Of a DNA stretch of 64,000 bases, positions 45,519 to 57,691 are shown in pieces (position 1 is the first letter of the stretch; the number at the start of each line of letters is the position of its first letter). The DNA lies in NCBI GenBank assembly GCA_006386115.1, contig VFIW01000006.1, forward strand, positions 248,001 to 312,000, read 5' to 3'. Origin of the DNA: Globisporangium splendens (lineage: Eukaryota; Oomycota; Peronosporomycetes; Pythiales; Pythiaceae). The position numbers were made by a program, and so were the translations under genes. Under the pieces are notes generated by a model that saw only the letters and a program-made list of their open reading frames with translations, did no database searches and was not told the origin of the DNA.

Positions 45519-45813
45519 GCACAAGCACTCCTGAACACGAGTGAACGACACTGGAGGCGAAATGGACGTGCTGTTGGCTCCATCGCTAGAAAACATAAAG
45601 CATCGTTAGAACCAATTAGAACTTAGCTTGTACCTCGTCGTCCGAACAACAACGCAGGGCACCAAACACAGGGAATAGAAGACAATGTGCTGAATTCTGT
45701 TTATAAATCACATCTTTCCGACATGCCACATCGACTGTATGGAAGCGAAAAGCATACCCCTCCCGGTCTTCTTGTGCCGCACAGACCCACACACAACGCA
45801 GTGCGATTTTGGT

Positions 45814-47341
45814 TTAATGCTTTTCAGGGTCAAGACCCCACACTTTAAGCCGCTTGTCGTAGGACACGGTCACGAGCGTCACTTGGGCATTCACGCCATC
45901 ACTGCTTGCTTGCTGTGTGGTGATGCCGCAGGATAAATCGCGCACCAGCGCGTCGTGCGCAGAAATCGTCTCCACGACACGCTCGGACGCGACGCACCAG
46001 ACCATCACTTCGCCATTGTCCTCGGTATTCGAGAGCACGTACTTTTCCGACGGGTGCCACACGGCACGCGGCTGACTGTAGGCGCCGGCTTTGTGGCCAT
46101 ACAGATTGCGCAGCACGACGTTCGTCTTGACCTACACGAACCAAAGTCACACGTTTGCACCATGAAAATTATACTAAGCGTCTGCACCATTGGGCAATTT
46201 CGCGTACCTGGAACACGAAATGGCGACTCGTATCCGTGGCTGCGAGCAGGTATTTGCCGCTTGGCGAGATGCGCAAGTCCATAATGGTGTAGGACACGTG
46301 CTCGATCCCGTCGTGGTTCATATTGATCCTACAGAGAAGCATCCGCAATAGCATCGTGACCATCATAGCACAAACATAATGTTAGAAACGATGAACCATC
46401 ACAACAAAGCGCTGCAAGAGAGAACGCCACCTTTCTTTCTCAAACGTGACGCAGTCGACGTAGTGCACGTAGCAGTCGTCGCGCACAGCGATCACGAGCA
46501 GCTCATTGCGCGCCTCCACTGTATCGTAGACCTCTTCCTGGGATTGCCGTTCTGGCGATACTGCGGGCACAAATGTGATCGCTTCGACAGTGCCATTGAA
46601 GAAAAACGACTTGATCTTCGCCACACTTGCCGCTTCACCGTCGGTGTCACTCAAGCCCGCGCATTGGTACACATGCAGCGATTTGTCGCTCGCGCCCGTC
46701 GCAAAAAGCTCGCCGTTGGGGTTCCACGCCACTTTCATCGCGCCCGGACGCGTGTGGTCGTGGAACAACTGGATCTCGCGCACTTGCCACTCGCCATCGC
46801 CTTCCACCAGACGATACACGCCGTGCTTGCCGTCCATGAACGCCGCAATGAAGTAGGCGGCAAAGCGCGGGTTCGGGTTGAACGCGAGGTCCAGTACAGG
46901 TGCGCTGGCCGCAAACTCCGCGAGCTTGCGGTTCTGCGTCCAGTCGTGCACGCAGATGCACTTATCGGCGCCGCCCGTGACCACGATCTCGTGGCGCATG
47001 GCGTGGATCGCGACGCTCAGCAGGTTGCCGAACGAGTGCGGCTTCTCCACCACCTGGATCTCGCGCGTCGCGATCCCCGCACCCGGCAGCAGCAGCTCGT
47101 CGGGGATCTGCAGCAAATTGGCAGAGCTGGATGCGGAAGATGAGGGGTCGGCCGTCTGGAACTTGGCGCTCGTCTCCGTGAGCAGCCCGTTGGCCTCGGC
47201 CAGCAGCTCGTTCTCGTCGATGAGCTGCTGGATGCGCTCGTTCGTGGACACCGTCAGCGCGTCGAACTTGAGCTGCAGCGCCTGCAGATCGCTGCGCAAG
47301 CGCGCGTTCTCGGCAGCGAGCGCGGCGCTGTCGTCGCTCAT
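45814..47341 (-). CDS. WD40-repeat protein with N-terminal coiled coil
   Basis: Exons 46431-47341, 46208-46328 and 45814-46131 give 449 aa (ATG 47341, TAA 45814-45816), with GTGGCG and GTACGC donors and clean TAG acceptors. Residues 1-65 form a leucine-rich coiled coil (AALAAENARLRSDLQALQL). The remainder has about six WD40 blades: EIVVTGGADKCICVHDW, APVLDLAFNPNPRF, MKVAWNPNGELFATGASDKSLHVY, MDLRISPSGKYLLAATDTS, RAVWHPSEKYVLSNTEDNGEVMVW and TLVTVSYDKRLKVW. WD40 propellers act as protein-interaction platforms; no specific complex is recognised. The splice joint FEKER-INMNHDGIEHVSYT is in frame. Confidence 0.88.
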
Positions 47342-47870
47342 TTTTTGCTGGAGATCAGAATGACGAAAGGCGGGAGATGTCTCTCGGCACACGAAGGTGT
47401 TGAAAACAGCAATATCCTCTCTAAGGTAATATTGACAGGAATAAGGGAGTATGCCGAAATTAGGAAATGGTAATGCATATGTTGCACGATCCTTAATTAA
47501 ATGACATTGGATGCAGAATCATAATTCTAGCGACAAAACGGACTCGCGATAGACATGGTGATATCTTCCTTTAAAAATTCATCAGTTCTAAACCTTTATA
47601 AAATAATATATGCAGGAATTGATGAGTATGTCGAACACAAATCGGGTTTAAATTGGTGTCATTAAACCATTCATAAATGATAAATGACGCAAGACGATTC
47701 ACTTTACTGTCAGAGAGAAAGTTCTGACCTCTTGCTCTGTGTTGCAATTTGAGTGAGGCATGTACTGACATAGGATATTCTCAAAGTGTACCCATTTCTT
47801 GGGTGCTGGTACACGAAACGACGCACTCCCAATTGCCCACTGCCATTTCGGGCACGCAGGGCCAACCCTC
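47342..47870. other. Divergent upstream region
   Basis: 529 bp between the starts of the WD40 gene (minus) and the coiled-coil gene (plus), AT-rich, with no coding exon or clear promoter motif. Confidence 0.5.
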
Positions 47871-49278
47871 ATGGCGAGTGCACCGCGCCGCAGCCGCACT
47901 CCCACTGCCGCGGAGCTCGAGCGCGACGCAGCGCAGGCGGTTTTCGCGCTGCGTCAGGCGCAGAGCGAGCTCCAGGAGCTCCGATGCCAATGCGCGATGA
48001 ACGACGAGGCAGCACACAATTGCGTTAACGATAAGCAGAGTATAGCGACCACCAACGCTCCGACAAACAGCAATGACGACCTGAACGTTGCTGAGATTGA
48101 GCAGATCCAAAAGCGAAATGGTACGTGCGTAACCAAAGAGACACATGCAATGGAGCGCGTCAATGGATGAATGAGGTTTTCACTGGACAGCCTTTTGTTC
48201 CTGTTGCATTTTACTGGTCATGTGATGGATGATGCGACACAATATGCGAAGACCAGATTCTCTGGCATCTCGGGAATCTCGCAGAGAAGATGTGGAGCTG
48301 GTGCGCCAGTGCAACAAGCAACAGCGAGCCGTCCAAATCGAAGTGCATGCGAACACTCAATGAGGTCAAGTGTGTGGCTCTGGAAGAGTTTCAGTCGCTG
48401 ATCCCAAACGAAGATGCGTATGCATACGACGAAATGCACGGTCTGTATAAGCATACTGCTCGGCATGAAAAGCTTCAAGCACACATGGAGCAAGAACTTC
48501 AAAGACAAGCGCTCGAGAATGAGGAGCTGCGTGTCCAGCTCCACGAGTTGTCAGACCGACTCGCATCTGTGGAGCGAGAGACCACTTCGACAGCGATGGA
48601 TGCTGCGCCACCAAGAGCACTAAGTGAAGAACTCAATGAAGCAGCAGTCAGATATACAGCACAAATTCATGGGCTTCAGCGGCAGCTCGGCGAAAAAGAG
48701 CACTGTATCGACCAACTGCTGACGACGATCGAAGACCAAGCTGCTGAGATCGACTCGTTGAAAATGCTCAACTCAGCACTGGTGTTCCCTAGTCCTGCCA
48801 CTCACGACCTCAGTGGTGCCAAGAAAGTCAACGAATCTCGTGTGCCCAGCGGAGGCCAAGCCCAAACTGATATGATCGATGACGGTTTCGATACATCAAA
48901 GGATGTCCAGTCTGCGAGAACGATGGTAGAACGGATACAACCAAAAGTCAGCACCAACTTTACATCTGGAACAAAATCGACGCAAGGCGAGGCGTGTATG
49001 CTGACGTCGTGCTTGGTGACATCGCAGCCGACTTGGCTGCGACTTTTTGTCCCTTACTGTCGGTGGACAAACGGAGGCTATTGATCACACCGCCATCAGT
49101 TGAAGGACGTCCTTCATTGGTTCTCGTCGTGATCTCTGCCGAGGATAGACGTCGTGCTGTACTAGCTCCAGGCGTTGGGTCGCCAAGATGGCTGGCGAAT
49201 CTTGTTGTGGGCGCCTTTAAATTGTCAAAAAGTGACGAAGTCAAAAGTAAAGATGCTGAACATTTCACGCAAGACTAA
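47871..49278 (+). pseudogene. Coiled-coil protein gene with two apparent frameshifts
   Basis: ATG at 47871 (MASAPRRSRTPTAAELERD) starts a helical, heptad-like protein. A GTGCGT intron near 48125-48249 joins QIQKRNG to a Glu/Arg-rich helix (RESRREDVELVRQC). That frame ends in TGA near 48362, while the adjacent frame continues smoothly (LNEVKCVALEEFQSL, then QALENEELRVQLHELSDRL, long coiled coil). A second shift is needed near 48965 to reach VVLGDIAADLAATFCPLLS and the last stop at 49278. No catalytic domain is recognised. True decay or sequence error cannot be separated here; neither break sits in a long homopolymer. If intact it would be about 440 aa, possibly cytoskeletal. Confidence 0.5.
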
Positions 49279-49395
49279 TTGGCAATAAATTCAGTCACAT
49301 ACCTTTTTCGTCAAAGTATCCTGTGTTGTGTTGACGGCTCGTCGGGTTTCGGATGCGTCGTACGAATGGCGAAATTCAGGGTCAACTGGCTGGAT

Positions 49396-51697
49396 TTAAG
49401 GAGGAATGGTACCGCGAGGATAAAGCTATACGCATTGTAACAGCATTGAGCATGCGCCAGGTGAATCTTCTCATCAACAAAAGCAAAAAATACCTGGACT
49501 TACTTTTGCTTTGTTGTTTCCCAGTAGCCCAGCACTCGATTTATCTTGAGACCCAGACGTCATGTGAAGTGGAACGTGGTAAGGCTGAAGTTTTATTGCT
49601 CGGCGGCCAGATTGATTTCTTGATAATGGCAATGATCCTTCATGTATCCCTTCCACGTTCTGATCATGGCTATCCACATCTCCATTGCTCGAGTCATCAT
49701 CATCGCTAGAACTGGAACTTTCAGAGGAGGAGTCCGAGTGTGATCTGTGTGGTTGGCTCAGCACGCCTACACTTTGTTTGTCAGACGAAGGCGTCGACGA
49801 CGTCGAAGTAGATAAGCCTCGATCTCTCCAGCCCTCCGAAGACGACAAAGACTGGTTACTGATCCGACTGGATTGTGTGTAATTTGCTGGCAATTGGTTA
49901 CGGAAATGCATCCCGACTCCTCGCTTCACGTCCTGCTTCTTTGTACTTTTCATCACTATAATCTGAGGGTTTGAGTTGGTTCTCGTTTTCTCTTCCGTCG
50001 AACGGATCTTCTCGACTCTTGAATCACCGATCGCGACATCTGAAATTTCTGGCATTTTCCTTGCTTTTATCTCGCCAGCCATCTCCGGGCGCTTCTCACG
50101 AACTCGCTTGTTGTAAGTCGTATGGTTTTCATCGTATTCTTGTCGGTGCACTCGCTCTAAGCCGGCAACGAGCTTCATGGACTCTCGCTTTCTTAGATAC
50201 TCGGATTCCTCTCGGCTTCTATCCAAAGACCATTTGTTCACTTGCTGCTGAATTTCATGTTGCTTTCGACGAGAGATCTCACCTTCGTTTCGCCTTTGAA
50301 GCCAGAGCATATTCATTTCGCGCTTCACCACAAAACACAGTAAGCAAAAGCAGGCATAATAGCTGGTCCATTCATTGAGTTTATATAAAACACAAACCTC
50401 AGCGTCAGTCTCTGGATGGTAGTGGCAGAAGGTTGCGTCCACACGCCGCTGCTGCTCGATTGTATCGTAATCCTCGGGTCTTGTGATGCCTTCCACTTTG
50501 GCTTCTTCTTGGAGAGCAGGTGGGATCTGTAAAGGCGCACGACATTACAAAGTTTATACGCTCTGCCCCTCAAAGCACAGTAAACCACGAACCTCATCAA
50601 AAATGTCAGCGCCGCGGGATCTCAACTCTGTAACCCGCCGGATGTGAGACGCTCGAGGATCAGGCATTTGTATTTCTATGAAGATCCAGTAGTGTGAGAA
50701 TATTTGGTTCGCAGTGCACGGAGTAGTACACTCGATTGCATTATTTGCTACAAGTATAGCTGACCTCGAGCGCTTCAGCTGCTGCAGTGTTCGATCTGGG
50801 AGAAATGACGACCTCGCCACCTGCCAATCTCGCCAGACTTGCATGCCTTCCAAGCAACAGGTTCGTCGTAATTGGTTTCTTCGGAGGCTAAACACACATA
50901 ATTTCCATCCATCTACATTAGCTGCAAATAAAGAGAGAATGGAAAGAGAAATAAGCACGCTCTCATGCCATACCATTTTGGGCGGAAGAACTGGTGTCGA
51001 AGCCGAAGCGGCGACCTAGGGCGTAAGACGTTGCACATCAGAACAATTCCAGGCTGCGCTATGGAATTTGTGCTTGCACATGGAAAGGTTACCCGTGTTA
51101 GCGCAGACGTTTCTTCAAACCAGCGGAGCATCTTCGTCAGATCCCTTGAGCGTTGGGTAGCTTTTGCATTTACAAAGCAGCATATAAGTATTGTCGCGAA
51201 GTAAATACATCGTCCAGCATGTGTGGCTGCATCGATAAGCTTACTTTCGCGGATTTACATTCGCCCAGCATGTTTCGAAGCGCTAGGTATTGAACCACAG
51301 TGCGTTTGTGCCCTTCGTCCTTTTCGCATCCCGTTGGCTCGTGCATGGCGAGGAACTTGAGCAAACGATTGAACGAGAGCTCTTGCTCCTTGGAGATATA
51401 CAGCTCTTCTTTAGTTGGGATGTCTTCGTGCAAGAGAGCAAGTCCAGCTCCATCGCTCAGAATCTCTACATTTTTTCAGAGCGCGGCACGTTGAGGCACA
51501 TCAAAGGCAAGTGCAAATCGGTAGCGCGTCTTACTCACCGGATACACTCAGTCGTTGCAATGCCAAAGGCATCAACCGTTTGGGAGTAGATAGCTCTGTT
51601 TCAAATAACACAGGTGAGCACTCTTCCAGGCAATTTTCATCCGTCAAATCTCGTACATGAGTTGCTCCATCTTCTCAACCGCTGATGTTGCAGCCAT
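49396..51697 (-). CDS. Unrecognised multi-exon protein, charged coiled coil and Ser-rich region
   Basis: Begins MAATSAVEKMEQLMYE (ATG 51697). A one-base gain in the TTT run (ATTTGA) is needed to continue into LTDENCLEECSPVLFETEL. Exon 1 ends at 51539 (GTGAGT); exon 2 is 51245-51465 (FNRLLKFLAMHEPTG). Smaller, less certain exons lie at about 51.1-50.6 kb (MLRWFEETSALT; PRASHIRRVTELRSRGADIFDE). A main exon follows with IPPALQEEAKVEGITRPEDYDTI and a highly charged helix (REMNMLWLQRRNEGEISRRK), a Ser-rich acidic SESSSSSDDDDSSN region, and a final short exon ending TAA at 49396-49398. Intron order and phase in the middle are not fully resolved. No domain is recognised. It lies tail to tail with the coiled-coil gene. 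Confidence 0.45.
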
Positions 51698-51936
51698 GAT
51701 CTCTCAACTGGTAACGCAAGCGCAAACACCAACTCTTTAGAGGGCAGAACTTCTCGAAGCCTCACATCAACTTCCTTCCTGATCTCTCTCTCTCTTGGTG
51801 CTTCGTTGCAGTTGCCAAGTTGCCCTCAGTTGCGCAAACCGTGCTGCAACTGTTGATGGTGCGGCAGATTGCATGTCAGGACCGAAAAAAGAATAGCCTG
51901 GAGTTCTTTTTTCGATGTTATCACGTTATGTTCATC

Positions 51937-53616
51937 CTATTTTAAGGAGGATCTGCTTGAACTTGATTTCTTGGCATTCTGGTGCTCTGATGATCGCGGG
52001 GTAAAGACATCGATGATCCCAAACTCGTCTTCTGATGCTTGATTACCACTCATTGCATGCCCTTCTTGTGCGTTGTTTGAAAAGTTCTTGGAGCTCAGAG
52101 TCTTTGTGAAAGGCTTCCCATCTCCAATAATGGAACGAGGACTTGCCATCCGATAGTGAATAAAATCTGTCATACGTCTTTGACTTCCACAAGGCGAGAT
52201 AACTCTTTGATGACGAAAGAGCGGCAAGCGTCCATCGTCAAACGCCTGAATGAGTCGACGGATGCACTCACTTTTTGCGACTTGATACGGTGTCTTTCCG
52301 CGATTGTTTTTCGTTCGAACGCTTTTTAAGATCACATCCAGCATGCTTTGTTCCGCGCAAGGTCGGTGCGCTTCCAAGAGAGTACGAGCTGCTTCGTAAT
52401 GATTCCTCCTTGCGGCCCTGCATCGAATGAAGATTGCAATATGTAAGTGGACAATGAGCAAGCGATAGATAAACATTACTTTCGCACCAGTGAAGAGGCG
52501 TATCCCCAGAAGTGTCGATGATATCATGTTTTAGACCATTCTCAAGGAGGATTCGAATCTGCAGATAATGGCAAAGAAAAAAATGGCTCAAAGGTGTACC
52601 AGTGAGTCCATGCCTAATTCAGAATTACCACTTGTTCGTGCCCTCGTCTGGCAGCGTCGTGCAACAACGGAAATCGGTTGCAGTAGCTATCGATGCCGTA
52701 CAGATTTGCTCCTTCCTCAAGCAGAAATGCCACTAAATGCTGCGCGGGGGTAAACAAAGCATCTTTGTCACCAGCAAAACCGACACAGCATAAATCAGTA
52801 TACATCATACCTTATGGTCCCACCAGCACGCGATTTGGACGAGTGATTCACCGCGATCCGAACGCGCTGTACGCAGCACAAAATCATAGCCTAACCGCCT
52901 CGCTTTTTGCATCTCAGCAAATACCATTGTACGAATGATTTTCACGGACAATCCTTCTCTCACCGCTTCCCATATCGACAATTCCATCGTCGCGCGGCGA
53001 TGGTGATCGTGCTTGTGCATTTTCTCCACGAGCTCCATTTTCCGAGTGAGCCCTTCTTTCTTCGCACTCTCACGCGCAAGAACTTCTTGTACATCGTTTT
53101 GCCGCTTCTTGAGACCCTTTTGCCAACTTTCACGGCATTTCGCTAAGAAGTCTGCGTATCGTCCCACCTCTTCTCCCACACAGCCTGTTTTTCCTGCGCT
53201 GCCACCAGCAGATCAGCGTCTTCTTCATTGTCAACACGCACTCGCCCAGTACCTCCACTCTCAGCCGTTGTTGCTGGGGCGAGAGTCAATACGCCGCCGC
53301 CTTCGCCACCATCCACACCCGCTGCTTGCTGTGACCCTCCATATTGTTTCTGTGCGTTGTGTCGTTTCCGCACTTGTCGCGCGACTTCAACTGCTGTCAT
53401 TTCTCCTCGCGATTGGTGGAAAATAATTGTTCTTTTAAGCCAATTGTCAGCGGGTATCACATGATTCTCTAAATTATTATTTGCGTGGATGGCGCACACA
53501 AGTTGAGCTGGTCGCGCGCGCAAGGGCAACATTGTTGACTTGCTGTTCGTGACGCTATCCATGTTGCGCCGCGCCGTAGCGGATGTGCCAGCGCCATCCA
53601 CACACAATACTATCAT
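51937..53616 (-). CDS. Ankyrin-repeat protein, multi-exon, one apparent frameshift
   Basis: Exons in coding order: about 53616-52811, 52739-52629, 52558-52488 and 52417-51937 (TAG at 51937-51939). Donors GTATGA, GTAATT and GTGCGA give in-phase joints that complete ankyrin units: LVQIACWWDHK-HLVAFLLEEGANLYGID, PLLHDAARRGHEQV-IRILLENGLKHDIID and GDTPLHW-AARRNHYEAARTLLEAH. The last joint restores the canonical TPLHxAA motif. About four ankyrin repeats follow an N-terminal charged coiled coil (CRESWQKGLKKRQNDVQ). The first exon needs a one-base shift near 53150-53170 (after EKRWDD). The C-terminus is Ser-rich. Start is uncertain: ATG 53616 or the internal Met in RRNMDSV. Interaction partner unknown. 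Confidence 0.65.
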
Positions 53617-54016
53617 CACGCAGCAAAGGCAAATCGGTCGTTAATGCATGAAGATCGTAAATCCTCTCTCATTTGATAGCAAACTCTGTCAATAGAATCC
53701 ATGCTTCAAACACTGTCAATAGCATTCTGATCGGTTCAGAAATAGCTTGATTGCCCTACACTCAACCCTGCATTCTGAAACCGGTCCGGAACCGTGCTCT
53801 TCCGAGCCTGAACCGTGTTGGCTTTGAGGTCAGCTGTGGTGTCCAATGGGCTGCTGGGGGATTGGTTGTATGCGCGTTTGTATACGGCATCATTTGACTT
53901 GAGGTTTGTATGCTCGAGGTCTGAGAGCCAACGAGCCATTCATTTTGGCGCCTCGCGTTGGAAAACCTCGCATTTTCCTGGTCGGGTCATTCGCATTCGC
54001 CTATCACCAAGTCAAT
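53617..54016. other. Promoter region of RPL27A
   Basis: 400 bp between the ankyrin gene start and the RPL27A ATG. No coding exon is seen; it serves as a divergent promoter region. Confidence 0.5.
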
Positions 54017-54989
54017 ATGGTAAGGACGCTGAGCGATGTGCTGACATGTGTGTGTGGACCACGAACGGCGCTTGGCATGGGAAAAAGCGACGGGGGCGAG
54101 GGCGAAAGCAGGCAGCGTGTGTGCGTGTGCAACGCGCGCGATGGCGGACGCCGCGATCGGCAATGAGCGTGAATAAAAACCGATCACACTGCGGCAGCAA
54201 CAATTATACAGGAACGCGACGGCCAACAGCTCACAAGCGTAATGCGATCAATAAGTCGGTCATTCCTGTGTAGACAAGTCGAGCAATGAATGTACCCAGC
54301 GCGCTCGATTAAGCCCTACAGCAATCCAGTCCATTCTCGAAGTGCGCTCAACGTGAAGGTGACAGACCCTGCTTTTCGACTACCCGACCAGCTCCAGCGC
54401 TAGCAGCACACGCTTGCTGTCTTCACATCGAATGCCCCTCTTTCCATGCCGACGTCAAGAATAACGCTTGAAGGCGTTTTTCAAGCCCAATGAAAATTGA
54501 ACTAGTGACTAATGACTATGTCTCGTTCACTTTGTGTCTTTCCAGCCATCCCGCTTCTCCAAGAACCGTAAGAAACGTGGTCACGTCAGCGCCGGTCACG
54601 GTCGTATCGGAAAGCACCGCAAGCACCCTGGTGGTCGCGGTAACGCCGGTGGCCAGCACCACCACCGTATCCTCTTCGATAAGTTTCACCCGGGTTACTT
54701 CGGTAAGGTCGGTATGCGCCACTTCCACTTGTTGCGCAACCGCACCCACTGCCCAACCGTGAACGTCGAGCGTCTGTGGACGCTTGTGTCGGAGAAGACC
54801 AAGGAACAAGCCCAGTCCAACAAGGACGGCAAGGCCCCAGTCATTGACGTGACCAAGGCCGGCTACTTCAAGGTGTTGGGCAAGGGCCGTCTCCCCGAGA
54901 TCCCAATCATCGTCAAGGCCAAGTTCTTCTCGGAAGAGGCCGAGAAGAAGATCAAGGCTGCCGGTGGTGCTTGCCTCTTGACTGCTTAA
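54017..54989 (+). CDS. RPL27A: 60S ribosomal protein L27a (uL15)
   Basis: Exon 1 is only the ATG at 54017-54019 followed by GTAAGG; exon 2 is 54546-54989 after TTTCCAG. The product is 148 aa, the usual family length, starting [20 protein letters not shown]. Diagnostic segments are [35 protein letters not shown] and [18 protein letters not shown]. It is a structural protein of the large subunit near the tRNA exit side. The 526-bp intron is far longer than others here and separates the start codon from all other codons, an arrangement often seen in ribosomal protein genes with regulatory first introns. The alternative start inside the intron (MSFQPSR) is not supported by the family. Confidence 0.96.
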
Positions 54990-55141
54990 GCTTAGACAGC
55001 GAGTTAAGTAACGATGGGGTGGTGCGAAATCATAATGGGCAAATATACCTGGATCGATAACACGGTCCATATACAGCCATTTTGTCCAGTGATCTTTACG
55101 TGTTCTCCATTTTGGTCTATTCTTCTTATTGGTATGACTTG

Positions 55142-56250
55142 TTACTTGTCTGATACTAACGAATTCCAAATGAATTCGATCAAAGTGCCAACAGGCTCAC
55201 CTTTCTCCAGCAGAGCTGCATTGGCTTGAGATGCCAACTCTCGGATGTACGCACTGGATCGGAACGCGTACGTGTCGTCGACAAAGCGAATGCACGCAAT
55301 CCGACACGTGATACCAGCTTTCAACGTGGAAAAGCTCAGGATTTCTTCAGCTGCCGTGTTTGCAGCTCCTTGCTGCTGTCGCCATCGATCGTAATCCTCA
55401 TCATCGACCAGATCGTGGAGCACATCGTGCACTTGCGAGCCAGCAGCATAGCAGACTTCGACGCACTTTCGGTCGCGTGCGAGTACTTTGTTCAACGCTG
55501 CAAGCGCGACAGCGAGACGATCTTCATTCTCTCGCTCCTGGTCTGGCTCCTGAGCAGGATCTTGTGCTTCAGCTGCCAGTATCAATTGCAACTGGCAGTG
55601 CCATCGATGCAATGGACTCAGCGGTCGTCTTGCGAGCTGCTGGTGTAGAAACCCTGTAATCAATAAAAGGACATCATACCCTTCCGTAAGTTGCATGGGC
55701 ATTAAAACGAGCAAATGAATCGCATAAGCGGTTCACTTTCATGCCTTGTCTTGCTGATATCTTTTGTAGAAGGGCAAGTTCTTGGACCTCCACAGCGCTG
55801 GTATGCTCTCGTAACCCGTCGTGTCTATGACGCCCAAATCACGATAAACACACACATGGAAGCGGTGTTAGCCTCATCGTTTTAGTCAGTTCAATGCAAC
55901 TGCTTATCCAGTTGTGGTGAGCGCACCTGTGTCTTGAGCTTGCGCCTTGGTGCTGCTCTTCTTGTTGCGCAGCCAACTGCATGGCCGCTTTCGTTCGTCT
56001 CGCGCGCCGTGCAGCATGGCGCGATTGCTGCCTCCTCAGCGCAGACTCCAACGCATGGCGCTCCAGCGCCTCATATGCGTCGCCGCCACTAGCATTGAGC
56101 CAAACGCCTCGTGCGTCACCTGTATGTTGAGCATGCGCTCCTCCGGCACACAGCTCCTTCGCTCTTGGCAGCACATTCGCCATACTGCTTCCACTCGAGT
56201 GCCACATTTTCAAAGCGAATAAAGTCAAGCCCCCCAATAATGCATATCGA
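55142..56250 (-). CDS. Unrecognised protein, multi-exon, probable frameshifts
   Basis: An N-terminal exon (about 56250-55930) encodes GGLTLFALKMWHSSGSS and an Arg/Ala/Gln-rich helix (RQQSRHAARRARRTKAAMQL). Linking it to an ATG (ATG CAT TAT TGG) needs G7 where G6 is present near 56235; otherwise the Met of MWHSSGSSMANVL may be the start. A middle exon, about 55835-55690, reads VQELALLQKISARQGMKVNRL. The last exon (to 55142, TAG/TAA region) carries QEPDQERENEDRLAVALAALNKVL, VDDEDYDRWRQQQ and IRELASQANAALLEKGEPVGTLIEF. One more shift seems needed near 55580. No family is recognised. Tail to tail with RPL27A. Confidence 0.4.
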
Positions 56251-56606
56251 GATGCAAAATGCTATTAAATAGGTCCGAGGCAAATCGGGATCCAGGCTCA
56301 GCTCAAGAGACTTGCAGTCGCCACAGGCGATTTCGAGTGACAGACAGGGTGTAACAAATGCAGCACTGCATTGCCATCGACCACAAGCTTTGGAAGTTGG
56401 TCATCGAGTCAAAGGCTTGCTTGCAGTTCTGTTCCTAACGTACCTCAACGTAACAAAAGACGCATTGAAGGTGGTCACAAGCAGAGAAATGGATGTGAAA
56501 TGTGCATTGCATATTTATTGATACGGTAGTGCTACAGATGCCATCATGAGACTGGTTGGCATGACAGTACGAAAAAGAGAACTCACAAAGCTGGCTCGGT
56601 GTTTCG
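56251..56606. other. Intergenic, nothing recognised
   Basis: 356 bp between the unrecognised minus-strand gene and the end of the first B12D-like gene. No coding exon is supported. Confidence 0.5.
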
Positions 56607-57015
56607 TTTATCGCTTGACGGCCTGGTTCTCTGGCTTCTCAAACATGAGGTCGAACTGGCGCGACTGGTTGATCGGGTTGCGCGCTAAGTTGGCCATGCG
56701 GAAGCGGAACTGGCGCCACGCCGCACCCACGTCGCCGTCGTGGTGGATCACGCGCTCGCGCCGCTCCTTGTCAACGTACACGTCCGGGTTGGTGAAGAGG
56801 TACCGCAGCGCCATGGAACCGGCGCCGACGGCGGCGCTGCTGGCGATGAGCACGATTGGGAACGTGCCGCGGTCGGTGAGCCAGAGCTTGAAGACGTTGA
56901 TGCCGGAGCGGGTGACTTTGGCGGAGGCCGACATGGCTGGCAGGTTGGTAGGTTTGTTGCTTGGTCCTGAGGACTTGTGGTCTTGAGGACTTGAGGGTAA
57001 ATGTGGGAATGAGCT
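56607..57015. repeat. Left arm of second inverted duplication
   Basis: 409-bp arm whose inverted copy is 57692-58100; axis at 57353.5. Covers the whole CDS of the B12D-like gene and about 80 bp upstream, ending one base past the stop codon. No difference between the arms was found at the positions compared. Confidence 0.9.
56608..56934 (-). CDS. B12D/NDUFA4 (MLRQ)-like small mitochondrial protein, copy 1
   Basis: Single exon, 108 aa, ATG 56934, TAA 56608-56610. A short basic N-terminus (MSASAKVTRSGINVFKLWLT) precedes one hydrophobic helix (FPIVLIASSAAVGAGSMAL) and then the family hallmark TNPDVYVDKERR. This pattern (helix, then hxNPDVxxxKxxR) fits B12D/NDUFA4-like subunits of respiratory complexes. 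The C-terminal half (FRMANLARNPINQSRQFDLMF) is longer than in typical members. Inner-membrane location is inferred. The protein is identical to copy 2. Confidence 0.65.
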   Translation of the reverse strand: MSASAKVTRSGINVFKLWLTDRGTFPIVLIASSAAVGAGSMALRYLFTNPDVYVDKERRERVIHHDGDVGAAWRQFRFRMANLARNPINQSRQFDLMFEKPENQAVKR

Positions 57016-57691
57016 TTTGGCGCACAGGCTCAATGCCGATGCAGTCGCTGTCGAGAGCGAGAAGGAAGGTGTGACGATCTGAGACGCATGGACATGCAGC
57101 CTGCAGTGCAACTCAGTGGGTTAAACAGCAGCAACAAGTTCCTGTTTGTTTGCATTTCTATCTGTGGCGATAAAGACGTGAGTGCGGTAGAAATGCGCCT
57201 GCGACGTGGTACAGGTCCCATGTGATTTGCTTTGAACCAGTGTCCATTGTGGCGTTTTTCCTTAATAACCTCAAAGAGAGCATATAAAGGGCAACTGACA
57301 CCGTTATCTGCGGCATTGGCGTATAGTGCGTATAATTGCAAGGGATCTATACACTTGCACGAAACACCCTCTACTTTCGAGCACGGATTTTGGTGACATA
57401 GACGCGCGACACCGTCATCACACCACCGAAAATGAAGACCTTTGCCAGATTATTATGGTCAATGGCACGAATAGTTGTCGCTTCCACCACGCCACATTGT
57501 TGCACTTCTACCACACATGACTCATTTCTATCACGCACCATAATGAAATGCTCCAACAGCAACAAGAGTGTGGTGCTCTTCCTTCAACACAGGCACTGTG
57601 GTGCCAAACATAGCTGCACGTCCACGCATCTCTTGCCGTTTTTCCTCTCAGCGACCTTCAACGAATCCAAGCGTCGAAGTAGTGTGCTCGG
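57016..57691. other. Spacer between the inverted B12D-like genes
   Basis: 676-bp unique loop that must contain both promoters beyond the ~80 bp shared upstream block. No coding exon is supported. Confidence 0.6.
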
